Source: Amborella trichopoda (taxonomy: Eukaryota > Streptophyta > Magnoliopsida > Amborellales > Amborellaceae). Taken from it: a DNA stretch of 64,000 nt. This document shows, piece after piece, positions 35,701 to 49,900 of the stretch. The translations under genes and the position numbers were made by a program. The notes under the pieces were generated by a model that searched no databases, had not been told where the DNA came from, and saw nothing but the letters and a program-made list of their open reading frames with translations. How positions within the stretch are numbered: position 1 is the stretch's first letter; every line of letters starts with the position of its first letter. Where the stretch lies: NCBI RefSeq assembly GCF_000471905.2, contig NW_006499705.1:4787866-4851865 (forward strand), read 5' to 3'.

Positions 35701-38700
35701 CTGCCTGGAGGTCATGCGAAGCACAAAAGAAGAAAAAGACTTAAAAAAACAAAAAATGTTTAATAGATTGATAAAATCTTTAGGTTGTTTGCTGGAAGTT
35801 AACTCAATTTATAACATGTAATAAAAAAAAGAGCAGATATGCCTTGAGTGAGAATGCATAGTCAAGTAACACACGACACTTGAGAACGTATTTTCAAGAT
35901 ATGCTTGAGTGAGAATACATAACTAAGTGAAACAGAAGTGAATAAATCTTTATCTCTTATGTGTTCTTGCCAAAAGTCTCCATCATGTATGTTAATGTAT
36001 TGCATAGCTTATGTTGATCTATCTATTGGTTTACATGTTGATTCAAACAGGCCAGCTTTTATTGGCGAAGGGTGATCTGGAGCAGGCGTCTAATGCATTC
36101 AAGATTGTATTGGATGGACAACCTGATAATATTCCAGCTCTTCTTGGTCAGGTATTGTGGTCCTCACTTTTCTCCTTTCCAAGAAATTTATTTTCTTTTT
36201 GTCAAAAAATTGTTATGTTTTTTTACTTTATCTAATTCAACCACACACGCACTATGCCAGGTTAAGATGGTTTCATGTTTGTTTCTTTTGTTTTGTCTTC
36301 ATGGATGTCCCTTTCATTTTTGATCCATAGTTCCCTTACAGCAAATGTCCAGGGGTATTCACATTGCTTAACATGATGTTTGAGAAGCAATGATGCTTTG
36401 AACTCAGTTTATGGCATAGACAGTGTTGATTTTATTCTCTATGCCTACTTGTTATCAGGGATGACTTGGACTCTATAAGGTGACGTTAACGATGATAACA
36501 TCAGTAAAGTAAACTTATGTGGCGGCTTTTCTGAAAAAATGTAAACTCATAAGGGGGGCTAACATTCACGAGCAAGATTTATCCTTGGGGCAACATTTAA
36601 AAAGCAGTTTTTCCATTGTTGGTTTATAGGTTGAGACGTGTCATTCTTGAGAGATGGTTTGTCTGGCCGATACACGCCTGCATATCTTGCTTCTTCATAT
36701 CATCTTTTGCTTTGATCATGGGATGCATGAGATTCCGTGAATTCATATGTTAAAATTGTGAATGACATTGCAGTTTTTTTGAGCTGTCAGAAAAACATTT
36801 TTCTTTTCCTTTTCTTTAGTATTGCTATCATTTTTTTTTTGGACGGGGGTGGGGGGTTGATGAGTGGGAAAGTATTGGTACCCTTGATGTCACATTGTGG
36901 TTTCATGGCCTTGATCACCATGTCAAGAGCTCCATTACGATTTGAAGGATATTGTGTTGCAATCCTCCATCACTGTAATCAATCAAGTGAGTGCCCAATT
37001 CCCTTGATGACATGGAAGCACTTGGGTAAATAAGGTCTAACCATATGACTTATGCTTATGTGCTCTTAAAATTCTCATGGCCTGTAAGTAAATGTATCTA
37101 AAGCTATAGTTATGGAGGTTGGGACTCAGAATACTGGAGTATGTGATGTAGGTGGCGGCTGGAGCAATGGGAAGGCCGGCAAAAAAAAAAATTCTTTTTA
37201 CCTGTGTTTCTCTATGTCTGGATGAGTTTAGAGGCTGCATTCACAGGGTAGTGAGGGACGTGCACATGTAGGTTTTGAATGGGTAATTTACAAGGGGAGC
37301 TGTTACATAAGCACTTTCCAAGAGTTTGGGTTATGGAGAGGTTATGAGTATGTAAAGCCTTTGATAGTTATCCTGAAGGTCTTGAGGGTGCTAATTTGAT
37401 GCCACCCCTATGGTGAAACTTGGATGTGCCCCAGTTGGTGAAGTGGCTGGTGGTCATGGACATCTACTTAAGAATACCTAAAGGGAAGATAGATCTAGGA
37501 ACTCCACTCATTTAGGTTGCTGTCTGTCAATGCATATGTTTTGTGTTTTTGTTTGGTAGTAAAGAAGGGAGTTTCTATGTGAGTTGAGGAATGTGGGGTA
37601 CGGAATCAACCAGCCCTGGTTTTCTGGATTCTAATGGTCATGTTATAAAAACGAAATTCTTGGAATCAATAACGTTCACTATGGAGGTCTTTTATTGCCT
37701 AATATGTATAGATACATATAGAACAGAGGTGACAATGGCACCTTCCTTCAGTGTGGTAATTGTTTGTTCATTTGGGAGTTTATGTTGTGTTTATCTGATA
37801 TTGTTGGGCTATGTCATTCATTCTTTGGGCTATTGGAGGTGCATGTAGAGATGGTATGGAATTAAAGAGTGCAATCTATGGTGGTCTTTTTTTTTTTGGC
37901 CTGTCTTTTGGAGAATATAGCAAAGAATTAAGAGAACTTCTAGAGCAAGGGAATGAGGGTTATTATAAATAGATGGTATAAAGGTGATAGACTTTCAGGA
38001 ACTGTGGGTGAGACCCTTGGGTTGTGACAGGAATGGTCATCAAAGACGAGGCCTACAGTATTATGCAACCCTTCTCCTCTTTTTGTATCCCTCAGGTTAA
38101 ATTTGATTCTTGCTCTCAAGGAATTCGGAGTATGTTGGCTTTAGGAATGTGATTGTAACGACTAGAAATAAAGTGCCATGCGGGGCCTTTGGGGTTTGCA
38201 GACTCTCTATGGTCTGAGGCCTAGGTTGAGATGTTTTCTGGTGGGTGAAGTGGGTCCCCCTAAAGGTGACTTTTTAAATATAACTAGCTGGAGCATAAGG
38301 GACTGCTCACTCCCATGGAAGCTTTGGAGGCTTTTTTGGGAAAACAATAGGCCTTTACTACCTAGTGTTTATACTGTTGGGGGGGCAGGGGAGGATGGGT
38401 ATGTGTGTGTGTAAACTGTAAAACATAGATAGGTGTCTTTATTGTATTGTTTATATGCAAGTGTTGTTGGTTTAAAGACTTGCCCCTCTGTACTTTTTAA
38501 CAGGGGCAACATTGTCATTACTTTCCATGTAGATTCTCTCCGCAATTTCTCTGTTTATGCCCCAATATTTTCATCCTCATATTTTCATATTGAACATGTA
38601 ATTTTTATTGCCATATCATATTGAAAATATATGACTTCATATTTTGTATTATATGCTATCATTATGTGTAATGAAAATATTGGTGCTATGCGTTGATCGC

Positions 38701-41700
38701 TTGATATCTTTAATGGTACAATTTTCTGTTAATTAGCATTCGTTTGTTTTTTCCCCCCACCACCTGTTAGTGGTTTGTAATCTCTCTTGAGCATCTTTTC
38801 ACTCGGATTCTTGGCTGATCTGTTTGTTTTTGCATTGTGAAAGTTTTTGTAGCATGAATCTGATGCTCAGTAGCCCCTGCCATTTTGTTACATTATTAAA
38901 TATTTGTTATTAGCCACTTTGTACTATACAGTGAGCTGTTCAGATATCTCTGATCAGGTTTCTTATTATGATGCTTCACTTCATTAATTGCTAATTGGAG
39001 TTGTTGATATGTATAGCTTATATTTATGCCTAATTCATGGCAGGCATGTGTCAAGTTTAATAATGGGCGATATATGGAGTCATTGGAGTTATACAAGGTT
39101 TTCCTTCATTGCTCTCTTTTCTTTTATTCAGCTCCCTTAATTAATCTGGCCTCGTGGGCAAGTGATTTACTTGTCTTTATCACCTTTTGGTATCAAAGTG
39201 TTGGTTGTATATTTTTATAGATCCTGGACTTCACTTACCCTTTCTCTTAATTTGTGGCTGTTTCTGAAGAGGGCTTTGCGAGGAAATCCAAACTGCCCTG
39301 CTGCAGTAAGGCTTGGTTTAGGACTATGTCGGTACAAACTAGGGCAATTTGATAAAGCTCGACAAGCGTTTCAGCGTGTCTTACAGGTATCTGTTTGCTA
39401 CATTTTATATATAGCATATTACTAAATAAGAAAAAGTATTTCACACATCATATCATTTGTTGGTGCACACATTTTCAAAGTCAAAATGTTGATGACATTA
39501 TTTTGAGTTTATTTTTTTTTTCTTTTTGAAATTTTGCTTTTGCAGTTAGATCCAGAAAATGTTGAGGCTCTTGTGGCTCTTGGAGTTATGGATTTGCAAA
39601 CCGATGAGGGTAAGTGGGTGATGTGATGCGTATCGAATCTGAGGCAGATTATGAATAGTAGTTCAAAGTACTATGTCCTTTCATCTCCTGTTTGAGCAAT
39701 GGATGCAATTTGCCGTACTTTTTTTATTCAATTGTACCATTTATGGGCGGGTTTATATGCTGTCTTTCTCTTTTCTGATTGACGAGTTTATTTGATTTCT
39801 TAATAAGCTAATTGTTTCAACATTTCCAATCTGTGGTGTAGCCATTGCGATTCACAGCGGAATGGAGAAAATGCAAAGAGCTTTCGAGAGATACCCATAT
39901 TGCGCTATGGCTTTGAATTATTTAGCGAATCATTTTTTCTTTACCGGGCAACACTTTCTAGTTGAGCAGTTGACAGAGACTGCACTTGCTTTGGGCGATC
40001 ATGTTATGATGAAATCACACTCATACTACAACTTGGCTAGATCTTATCATAGCAAGGTTAAAAGTTAACTATTTCATTATCAAGTTGAACATATTTATAT
40101 TGGTGCTTTTTCCTTTTGTCTTGGAAACAACGAGCATGTCTAAACCTAAACTGGGGGTCCTTTAGTTTAGTAAGATTTTTGCTTATTCTCTTTAATATTG
40201 CTTATGTAGGGTGACTATGAAAAAGCCGGACGATACTACATGGCATCTATCAAAGAATGTAACAGGCCTCAAGATTTTGTATTGCCTTATTATGGTCAGT
40301 GGCCATGTTATTTCATGTTATCTTCCCATGCATATATTTTATTGTGGTATTTTGATCTTCTCTGGTATATGTTTATATTAATAAGCAGTTTCATGGTGTG
40401 TATATGCTTTGAAAGGAGATTCTAGAATGTAATAGTCTGTTTTTAATAAACATTTACATTTTCAATCACCCATATATTATTCTCCCTGTACCTATAGTGT
40501 GGCTTTAGAGATGTGCCCTTTGGGTGAGTGATGGAAAATCCTCTAATCCGGCCCTTCTGGTTAGATGGTTGTTGAAGCTGAGTGGGAAACAGGGCTTGTT
40601 GGTTGATTACTATATCATATTCTTTTCTTGCCTGTACATCTCATGTACGGAGTGTCTATTTAGTATATTTTGGGCTTAGCTTTAGGATTCTATGATGGTG
40701 AGAGCTGGGACTAATGGCCGTTAATCTTTGTGTAAATAGTGTGCTTTGCTATGGTCCCTCTTGTTTCCTTCTATTATGTGGAGGATGTGGAAAGTGCATG
40801 GCAGTATATTTTCAACTGCGGATTGTACATACTTATTTTGTCACTGTCTTTTCCGTTTTATTAATATCTGGAGTCCTCTGTATGATTGTTGTTTTACTAT
40901 TGATTATTTGCAATTCTTGGGGTTTTGTGACCTGCAGTCCTCTTTTGCATAGGCTACCTTGTGTTCATTATTTGGGGATCTGGGATCCTTCTAGCTTTGA
41001 GGGGGGATGTTTTTGGCCAATGAAGAATGGGTGTTTTTGTGTTGCGAAATGGCTGGGGGGAGGATAGCAAGCAATAAGTCACATAAGCATTGTCATGGCT
41101 TATAACCACTTGCAATTTGTTTATGCATGTGGAATAGATACATTATGGTATATTATTTGCATGCCAGAGTTATGTAATTTGGTCTGTTGGAGCTTGGCTC
41201 TACAATGGGCATACTGTTTACAACAATATCGCATGTAGGAAGTTCTATTGATTTTGGCATGCAGGAAAATATGCTTTATTAGAGTCTTCCTGTTTTTAAT
41301 ATTTCAGTTTTAAACTTCATGCGTTCCCAATAATCTTAGTTTTACCATCAAAATTCATTTAATGTTTGATGATGCCCTTTCAGCTTTTCGAAAATTGCCT
41401 GCGATTAACATTTCAGATTTCAATATCACCTAATTTTTTTAATCTGTAATTTTACCACCATCCTCATGAGGCTGTGGTTGATTTGGGATAGGGCTGGGAC
41501 AAGTTCAGTTGAAGTTGGGAGAGTTAAAAAGCGCTCTTTCAAATTTCGAAAAAGTTTTGGAGGTTTACCCAGAAAATTGTGAGAGTTTGAAGGTACTACA
41601 GAAAAATTTAGTTTTATGTTACGGTGCTTATTTTTTCTTTCGGTTTTGGTTGGTTTCCTCATGTTACTGATCTCATCATTTCTCTGCACTGGAAAGGCTG

Positions 41701-43729
41701 TTGGGCACATTCATGCTCAGCTTGGGCAGACAGAGAAGGCCTTGGATATTTTTCGGAAGGCAACAAGAATAGACCCTCGTGATGCACAGGTTACCCATCT
41801 GCTTTCATCTTTTAATCCCTGTATTATATCATTGAACTGCATTCATTTACATTTGATAGATACGGTAGGAATTTCATGTATGAGCTTCTCTCTCCAGTTG
41901 CCACTTTACGTTTCTGGCAGTTAAATGCCTGCACACACTTGAGAGCCAACTCCTTCAGATTTGTGGTTTTAGAGTAGGTTTATTTTTGGACAGCATGCCC
42001 ACTTCATTTTCTGTTTCAACAGGCATTTCTTGAGCTGGGGGAATTGTTAGTGTCATCTGATACAGGTGCTGCACTGGATGCCCTGAGAACTGTAGGTGCC
42101 CCTTCTATGGTATTGGTTTTCCTTTTACTTATTTTGGGGGCTTATTTGTACTAGATGCCGTATTTTTTATTAAACGTCTTCCATGCTTCTTTAGGTTTTT
42201 CTCAATGGCTTATTTTTGGGTATTAAAGTACATTTTATAATGTAAACTGAATCAACAATTGGCGTTCCTTTTCTCCAGAATCACTTGATGGCAGTTGCAC
42301 TTTAATAATGTGTTTCTCTTAGTAGTCATGGAATAAGCTCACTCTGGTGTGGTGTTTTAGCTGTTGGGAGCCTGCCTAGTCATAGGATGCACCATGTTCT
42401 TCTTTTAGTGTGCTTATTCTCTCTCTTACATGTTATTTTTCTTGCCTTGCTCAATTTTTTTGTAAATTATGTTTTACTTTTCCTAGTGATCAAGCTCTCG
42501 TCTTTCTTTAGATAATTTTATTTGTTTTCTTTTATGTTATTTTTGTTTTCTATATGCTCTGATATTTCCAAATTGATTAAGGGGGGAATGGCCCGAGGAT
42601 TTTCCTATTCCGAACCAAAACAGTACTGGGAATATAAAAAGCAGCAATTGGCTAGAATTTTGATCCATATTTTTGATGGGGCTACCATAAATGTGGTTCC
42701 AATTAGTGTGTAAAAAATGGGTGACTTGGATTGGAATTAGGTGATCCTACTCGGAATTGGGGCGTCACCAGTTCCGGATGCCTACGAACTGGTGACTCAC
42801 CCCAGTTTGCAGGAAATCGCTAGATTCACTGTGGTGAAGCAGGCTAATTTTTGCAAAAATCATGTGATTCCTATTTTTGTACCAATTTTTGGGGAATTGC
42901 CCAATTTTTACCTGGTCAACTATTGTTGTTTTTTTTCTTCTTTTTTACCCAAAACGTTCATGTTCCGCATCTTAATCCATATAAGGCTTATTTGAGCCAT
43001 TTTACTCTCAACAAAAAACTTGATTCCTTTTTTTTGATAGATCTAGAAGATCCATATACCAATTTTAGCAAAGTCCCCCATTTGGAAGATAGGAAGTTCT
43101 GTAAATTGTTCGTTTCCATTTTGAACTCCAATCTCTCTAATTTTTTGTCGGATCATTTGAAGTTGTTTCAAAATTGATTCGAATCATATTGATTCAAATC
43201 TTATTAAAAAATTGTGAAAAGCAATGTGTATCAGCCTTTATACTCAACATAATATATAGCAAATGCTGAGATTAGCCCACTAGCTCATATGAACATATGA
43301 GCCTAATGGCCTAGATTGAATCTGGGCCGATTTGACAGTGACGACTTCATTTCGTGTTTGAATTTTAATTTTTTTTCTACGAATCTAAATTACTTGAAAT
43401 TTCAGGCGTGTATTCTTCAGAAATAGGAGAATCTAATAAAAATATCAAAAAAATAATTTGTAAATTTTTTTTGACCAAAATACCCCTAAAACATTTCGGG
43501 AGTATTTTGGTCAATTTATTTTTTACGAATTAATTTTTAAATATTTTTATTAGGTGCGCCTTGATGAGAAGAATTGATGTCTAAAATTTCAAGTGACTTA
43601 GATTTGTAGAAAAAAAAATTTAAAATTCAAACATAAAATGAGGTCGTGATCGTCAGATCGGCCCAGATTTAATCTGGGCCATTGGGCTCATATGTTCATA
43701 TGAGCCAGTGGGCTAATCTCACCATTTTC

Positions 43730-43778
<49 letters not shown>

Positions 43779-43886
43779 TAGTAGTAACCTAAAATAGTTA
43801 CTAGTACGACGGTAGGTAGTAATTAGGTTAAGGTTTTAGTAGTACGNNNNNNNNNNNNNNNNNNNNGTAGGCGTATACTCTACTAT

Positions 43887-43933
<47 letters not shown>

Positions 43934-46900
43934 TTTTGTGCCTAAAAATGTCTATAGCGAGGTGATATTAGGGTTTATGAACTTGGGATTTGAGATGCGT
44001 ACCTCCTCTATGTTAGGGTTTAAGAAAGAAAAACTTATATTAAATTGAATAAAAATGAAAAATATATTGTATATTGCATGATTCTTTTTCTAGAGGAATC
44101 TGACACATCATGAGAAGTATGCATGGGTATTGGATTCTATGTCCATGTGTCTCAAGAATCCTCTCTTCAAGATTCTTGGAAATGGGGAATCCAGTCTTGT
44201 TCATGCCTTACCTTACCTATACCTGTGTCCAGCCATGTCCGAACTGTTAGTGAGTCTAGAGTGGAGATTCCATGCAACACAGTCTCTTCTCTAGTGTGCA
44301 TCTGTTGGTTGTGCTTACAATGTTAAATGCTTCTTGTCTTTTTCCAGTTCTTTGACTTGTAATCGTTTGGCAGGCACGCGGCCTTCTAAAAAAAGGAGGC
44401 GAAGAAGTATCAGTCGAACTGCTCAACAATATTGGTGTCCTACATTTCGAAAGGGGGGAGTTTGAGGTTTGCAACTTTGGAAACTAATATTCTTCTTTAC
44501 TGGATTTGCTTCAAGGTGCGTATTGGATTTGGATTTAGCTGCGGTACATCTGGTTGACTTCGCCCTTCTTTTGTTTTTCCTTAGTTGGCTGATCAAACAT
44601 TTAAGGAGGCACTGGGTGAAGGCATTTGGCTCTCTTTCATGGATGGAAAGATATATCCTCCCAGTGTGGATGCTAGAGCATTTGCTATGCAGTACAAGGA
44701 TTTTTCATTTTTCCAAAAGCTGGAAGAAGATGGCACACCTTTGGAATTGCCATGGGATAAAGTCACAGCACTATTTAATCAAGCCAGACTGCTTGAGCAA
44801 TTGCATGACACTGAAAAAGCATGTCTCTTGTACAAGCTAATCTTGTTCAAGGTCTCTTTCTCTGCCCCCTGCATATAAGAGATCAACTATTTTGTCCAGG
44901 GAAATTTCTCAAAATGCATATAAGAGATCAACTATTTTGTCCAGGGAAATTTCTCAAAATGCATATAAGAGATCAACTATTTTGTCCAGGGAAATTTCTC
45001 AAAATGCATATAAGAGATCAACTATTAAACGCTCACCCTGATTTTCTGATTTAATTTCAACATACCCATCAAAATACACACGACCATTAATTGGAATTTT
45101 TATTTTATTTTTTGTTTGCATCTGTTGACTTTCATGAGTTGAGGTAGTTGAAGAAGGTAAACTGTTAAATTGTTGAATGGTTATGTTTATTTTGATAAAT
45201 TTCCATTTTTTCTATTGATGGAGATGCTAGAATGCTTCTTTTCAAGTATACATTTTCTGAATACAGTTTATTAAGTAATCAGGTACTGGTGATGGAATTT
45301 GGGGAGAGAGTCTCACTATGTACTAAAATTTAAAGTGAAAACTGAGAGGTGTTTAAGGGGTGGTATTACAGCTTTTTTCTTTTTGTATGGTGCTTGGTAA
45401 CTAATGTGCTTGTGTTGTATTTTCAGTTTCCTGATTATGGGGATGCATATCTGCGGCTTGCTGCCATTTCCAAATCTCGAAATAATATTCGGATGAGCAT
45501 TGAATTGGTAATATATCTATTGCGTGTGAACTATTTAAAAAAAAAAAAGAAAAGAAAAAAAGAAATGAAAAAACGAAAAGAAAAAAAGAACAGAAAAAAA
45601 ACGAAAAGAAAATATATTACTGGTCTAACATATTTGGCACAGTTGCCTTGCCTTATCTGAACCAGGTTTATTGCTATATCCTGATCCTGATCAGATGCTT
45701 TTCTTGTTTGCAGATTGGTGATGCACTTAAAGTGAACGAAAAGTGTCCAGAGGCTTTATCAATGCTTGGGAGCCTGGAGCTTAAAGGTGATGACTGGTTT
45801 AAGGCAAAAGAGACTTTCAAGGCTGCTCGAGAAGCAACAGATGGAAGAGATTCTTATGCAACCCTTTCTCTGGTGTGAACTTATTGGAAAATAAACTCTT
45901 CCTTTCGTGTACACATTTCATGTTGTTTATTGTTTGTATCTGGAACCATACTTTCCTGTCCACTTGACATTTCCTTATGTTGTTATCCATCTCTTTGGAA
46001 TGTTGGTGCTGTTTATTCTCGTATGTTTCATTTTTGTATGTTACTGATGGATGTTTTATATGTTAGATTGTGGGTGTTGCGTTTGTTATGCTTTATGCAT
46101 GTTTTTTCTCTGATAACTGACCGTTCATTGCAAATAATCTTAGGGAAACTGGAACTACTTTGCTGCTGTTCGTAATGAAAAAAAGGAGCCTAAGTTGGAG
46201 GCAGCGCATCTTGAAAAGGCTAGGGAGTTATATGGAAAAGTAAGGGAACATATTTTTTTCCCCCTCTTTTTTATTCTCTTTAAAGGTCTAGTACAAGCTA
46301 TTGTTGTTACTTGTTCACTATTTCCATGGTCTACCTTTCGTTTATGTATTGGAAATGTAGAGCGCTGTTTATGGTCCGAGTTCTCACTCTTTGAATCGGA
46401 CCATGAATGGTTGAGCTGCATTCGTTGGTCCTCCTTTGCTAGAAAGAATTTTTTTCTTTGAGAAAACTTGAACTTTCAAACATACAGATAATCTGTTGAG
46501 CCAACTGTGGCTCTCTCCCTTATATATATCGGACAAATTTGTAGCCAAGCATTCAAAATTTTAGGATTTTATGTGACGTAATGTGTATATTCCAGAAATG
46601 GAATGTCAACTCTGCATTCAGTCCATACCAAGTCAGACTCATGTGACTTGCGAGGTGCAAGATTCACTCCTGGACTGCATGAATCAGTGATTAATGTAAA
46701 CAATTTTTTTGAGATGTTCTTAGTAATTTGTTTAGTTCCACACTAGTTTTTATTTAGTCAGAATAAGATAATTCTTGCACCATTTAGTGATGGTTTTGGA
46801 CTGAAACTGCTTGTGAATAGGGTTTTTGTATTAGCTATCAAGTGACCTGGATGGAGCTAAATCTATCATGGAAAAAGTTGAAAGAAAGTTTCTTTTACAT

Positions 46901-49900
46901 AGAAAAATTCAGTTTTTTGCTTCTCTTTCCACTTGGTCTCCATCATTTATGCTCCTATTGTTACACACTCGCAAACTGAAATCCAATTAACCATCGCTGT
47001 GAATTTCTTCATGGCAGTAATCATGACCTACAATTTTACATGTGTATTATGGGTAGCCTAATATTGAATTGTCTGTCTTCATTAGGTTTTGATGCAAAGA
47101 CCTGGTAGTTTATATGCTGCCAATGGTGCTGGAGTTGTCCTTGCAGAGAAAGGTCATTTTGATGTCTCAAAGGACATATTTACACAGGTCATACTGGTGT
47201 TCTCTTAAGTCATTTGATTCTTTTTGAAATGGATTTTATATGTAATTTAGTCTTCAAATGAAATTCAGGTGCAAGAAGCAGCAACGGGTAGCATTTTTGT
47301 TCAGATGCCAGATGTATGGGTAAATCTGGCACATGTTTATTTTGCTCAAGGCCAGTTTGCCTTGGCTGTGAAAATGGTAATCTTATAATCTTTGTTTGTC
47401 TTGGCTGTATGTCTTGTGAGTGTTTTATTTGTAATTATGAATTTACATATATCGGGAAAAAAAAAGAAGCATGCATTCATATTTTTATTGTTTGCAGTAT
47501 CAAAATTGCCTGCGAAAGTTTTACCATAACACCGACACCCAAGTTCTTCTGTACCTTGCTCGCACTCATTATGAAGCTGAACAATGGCAAGACTGCAAGA
47601 AAACTTTGCTTAGAGCAATTCATTTGCAGCCTTCAAATTATATGCTTCGCTTTGATGCTGGTGTGGCATTGCAGAAGTTCTCAGCTTCTACTCTACAAAA
47701 GACTAAGAGGACTGCTGATGAGGTATATTATGTTGGAAAGTAATACTTACTGGTGACTATAAAACTCATGTTCAATTGAGAAGTCACGAGCCACTTGCCT
47801 TGTTTTATAAATGAAAACTGGGATATACCTGAGTTGCTGGTTGTCAATAATGTTTTATGTTGCAAAAATGGGCGATTTTCTAATGCAGTGAATGTGCTTA
47901 TTAGTTGATGACTGTTTTGGTGTGAATCCCATCGCAAACACTTTTTTTTGAAGTTCACCAATTTGGCAAACTTGCTAGTTTTTTTTTGAGTTAACCATTT
48001 AACACTGGTTCGATGTGGTTTTGGTGGTGACGGAGTCAACAGCCGAGTTGGGGTTTTGAACATTGATAGTTACCATCTCATATAGTTTATCTGATGATCG
48101 TGATTGAGTGGGATGTGACCTCAGTGGTGGGTTCCACTCCATCACCATCAATCATCCCAATGGATGGTGATAATCCCATGGGAATAGGGCTTTTGTAGTC
48201 CATTAGATTGTCAGAACACCTTCCCTTTTGAATAAATTAATTCATTAACAATGCACTCAGCGGAAAAAGGTGATTGCCTAAAACCTTTATTGATGTTGTC
48301 AGGTTCGTTTGGCGGTGGCAGAACTGAAAAATGCATTGAGAGTATTTAGTCAACTCTCTGTAGCAACTGGCCATCACTGCCATGGGTTTGATGAGAAGAA
48401 GATAGAGACTCATGTTGGATATTGCAAACATTTACTCGATGCTGCTAAGGTTCATTGTGAGGCAGCGGAGCGTGAAGAGCAGCAGATTCGCCAGAAACTA
48501 GAGGTTGCTCGTCAGCTTGTCTTAGCTGAGGAAGCCCGCCGAAAAGCTGAGGAACAAAGAAAATTTCAGGTCTATTGTTCGAAGGGATAGTGAATTATAA
48601 ATCTATCTACTATGGAAAAATTTATAGTCCATGCATGATCAATCCATTATTGTCCACTTGGATGATGGTCCATGATGGTGGAACAACTGGAAAAGTGCAT
48701 CACAACAGTGGTGGACTCCACTCCCTCACTGTTTGTTTCAATTGATCATATGGACTAGATAAATGTTTTTTGTTAATTATAATATCAGAGGGTTTGTCTT
48801 TTGGTAAAGTTTCAAGTGAATATGGTGCATTAGATGCATACTTCCATTGTATGCTCATTCCCTTCAATGGTGAGCAGATGGAGAGGAGAAAGCAAGAGGA
48901 TGAGCTGAAGCAAGTGATGCAGCAGGAGGAACAGTTTGAGCGTGTGAAGGTTGGGCATGGTTCCTACTCCTCTTCAATGTTAACTTTTTACATGATTGAA
49001 ATCTTTTTGGAAAGAAAAAGAACTAGGATGCAAGAGTTTGGGTTAATTTTATATATAAAACCTATCCAGAATCTCGAACAGATGTTCAGCAGGTTGTCAT
49101 TGGCTTCTTTAGTGTGGTGTTCATGTTTCTTACTATAATCAAGTGCATGACTTCATCCTTTTGCCTACTACTACGATGAGAAATCAATGTCTGTTTATAT
49201 ATTTGTTTTAGGATACGAAATCAGACTTTTCTTTTAGTTCTAGAATAAAAATCTCGTGTTGATGTGGTCATGTGATAATTAAAGTGCTTCTTCGAAAAAC
49301 TTCCCTTTCTTCTCTTTCCTCTAATGGTTAAAATTCGATATGGACTTATATTCTTATTTTAAATGCAACCAAATGCAGTGAAGTGATCCGGATAAAAGTG
49401 CTTGTTGTGTTTTCTTTCCTGGCCTTCTTCATTTCATGTTATATTTTCCCTGTTTCAGTTTCCGTTTAACAAATTCTAGATTTTTTTTTTTGCTTGAAAA
49501 TATATACTATAATCAATGGACTATGGCATATTCGTGGTCTATTATTGGGGCCATCTTCGTCCAATGAAATCATGGACATCGATGGGGGAGAGAGTGAGAC
49601 ACTTTGGTGGTTCTCATTTTCATCATTTCATTCAATGGTGATGGGCCCGATGGTTTTACATAGTCTAATCTAACAGATCATAGCGAATTTTCCCTACATT
49701 TTAGTTGGAATATTGTTGAAGACTTGGTGGTTCTGCAGGAACTATGGAGGAGTAAGCGTAAAGACCGACCCCATGCCGAAGATGAAGAGGAGGGTGGGCA
49801 TGGAGAGAAGAAAAAGAAGAAAGAGAAAAAGCGGAGAAAGAAGGACAAGCATAACAAGTCACTTGCTGAAATAGAGGAGCAAGAAGCTGACATGGAAGAA

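Noticed and set aside
44821-45054. Frame with a 15-residue repeated peptide
   Set aside because: It overlaps CTR9 exon 14 in the wrong frame and comes from the 45-bp intronic repeat.
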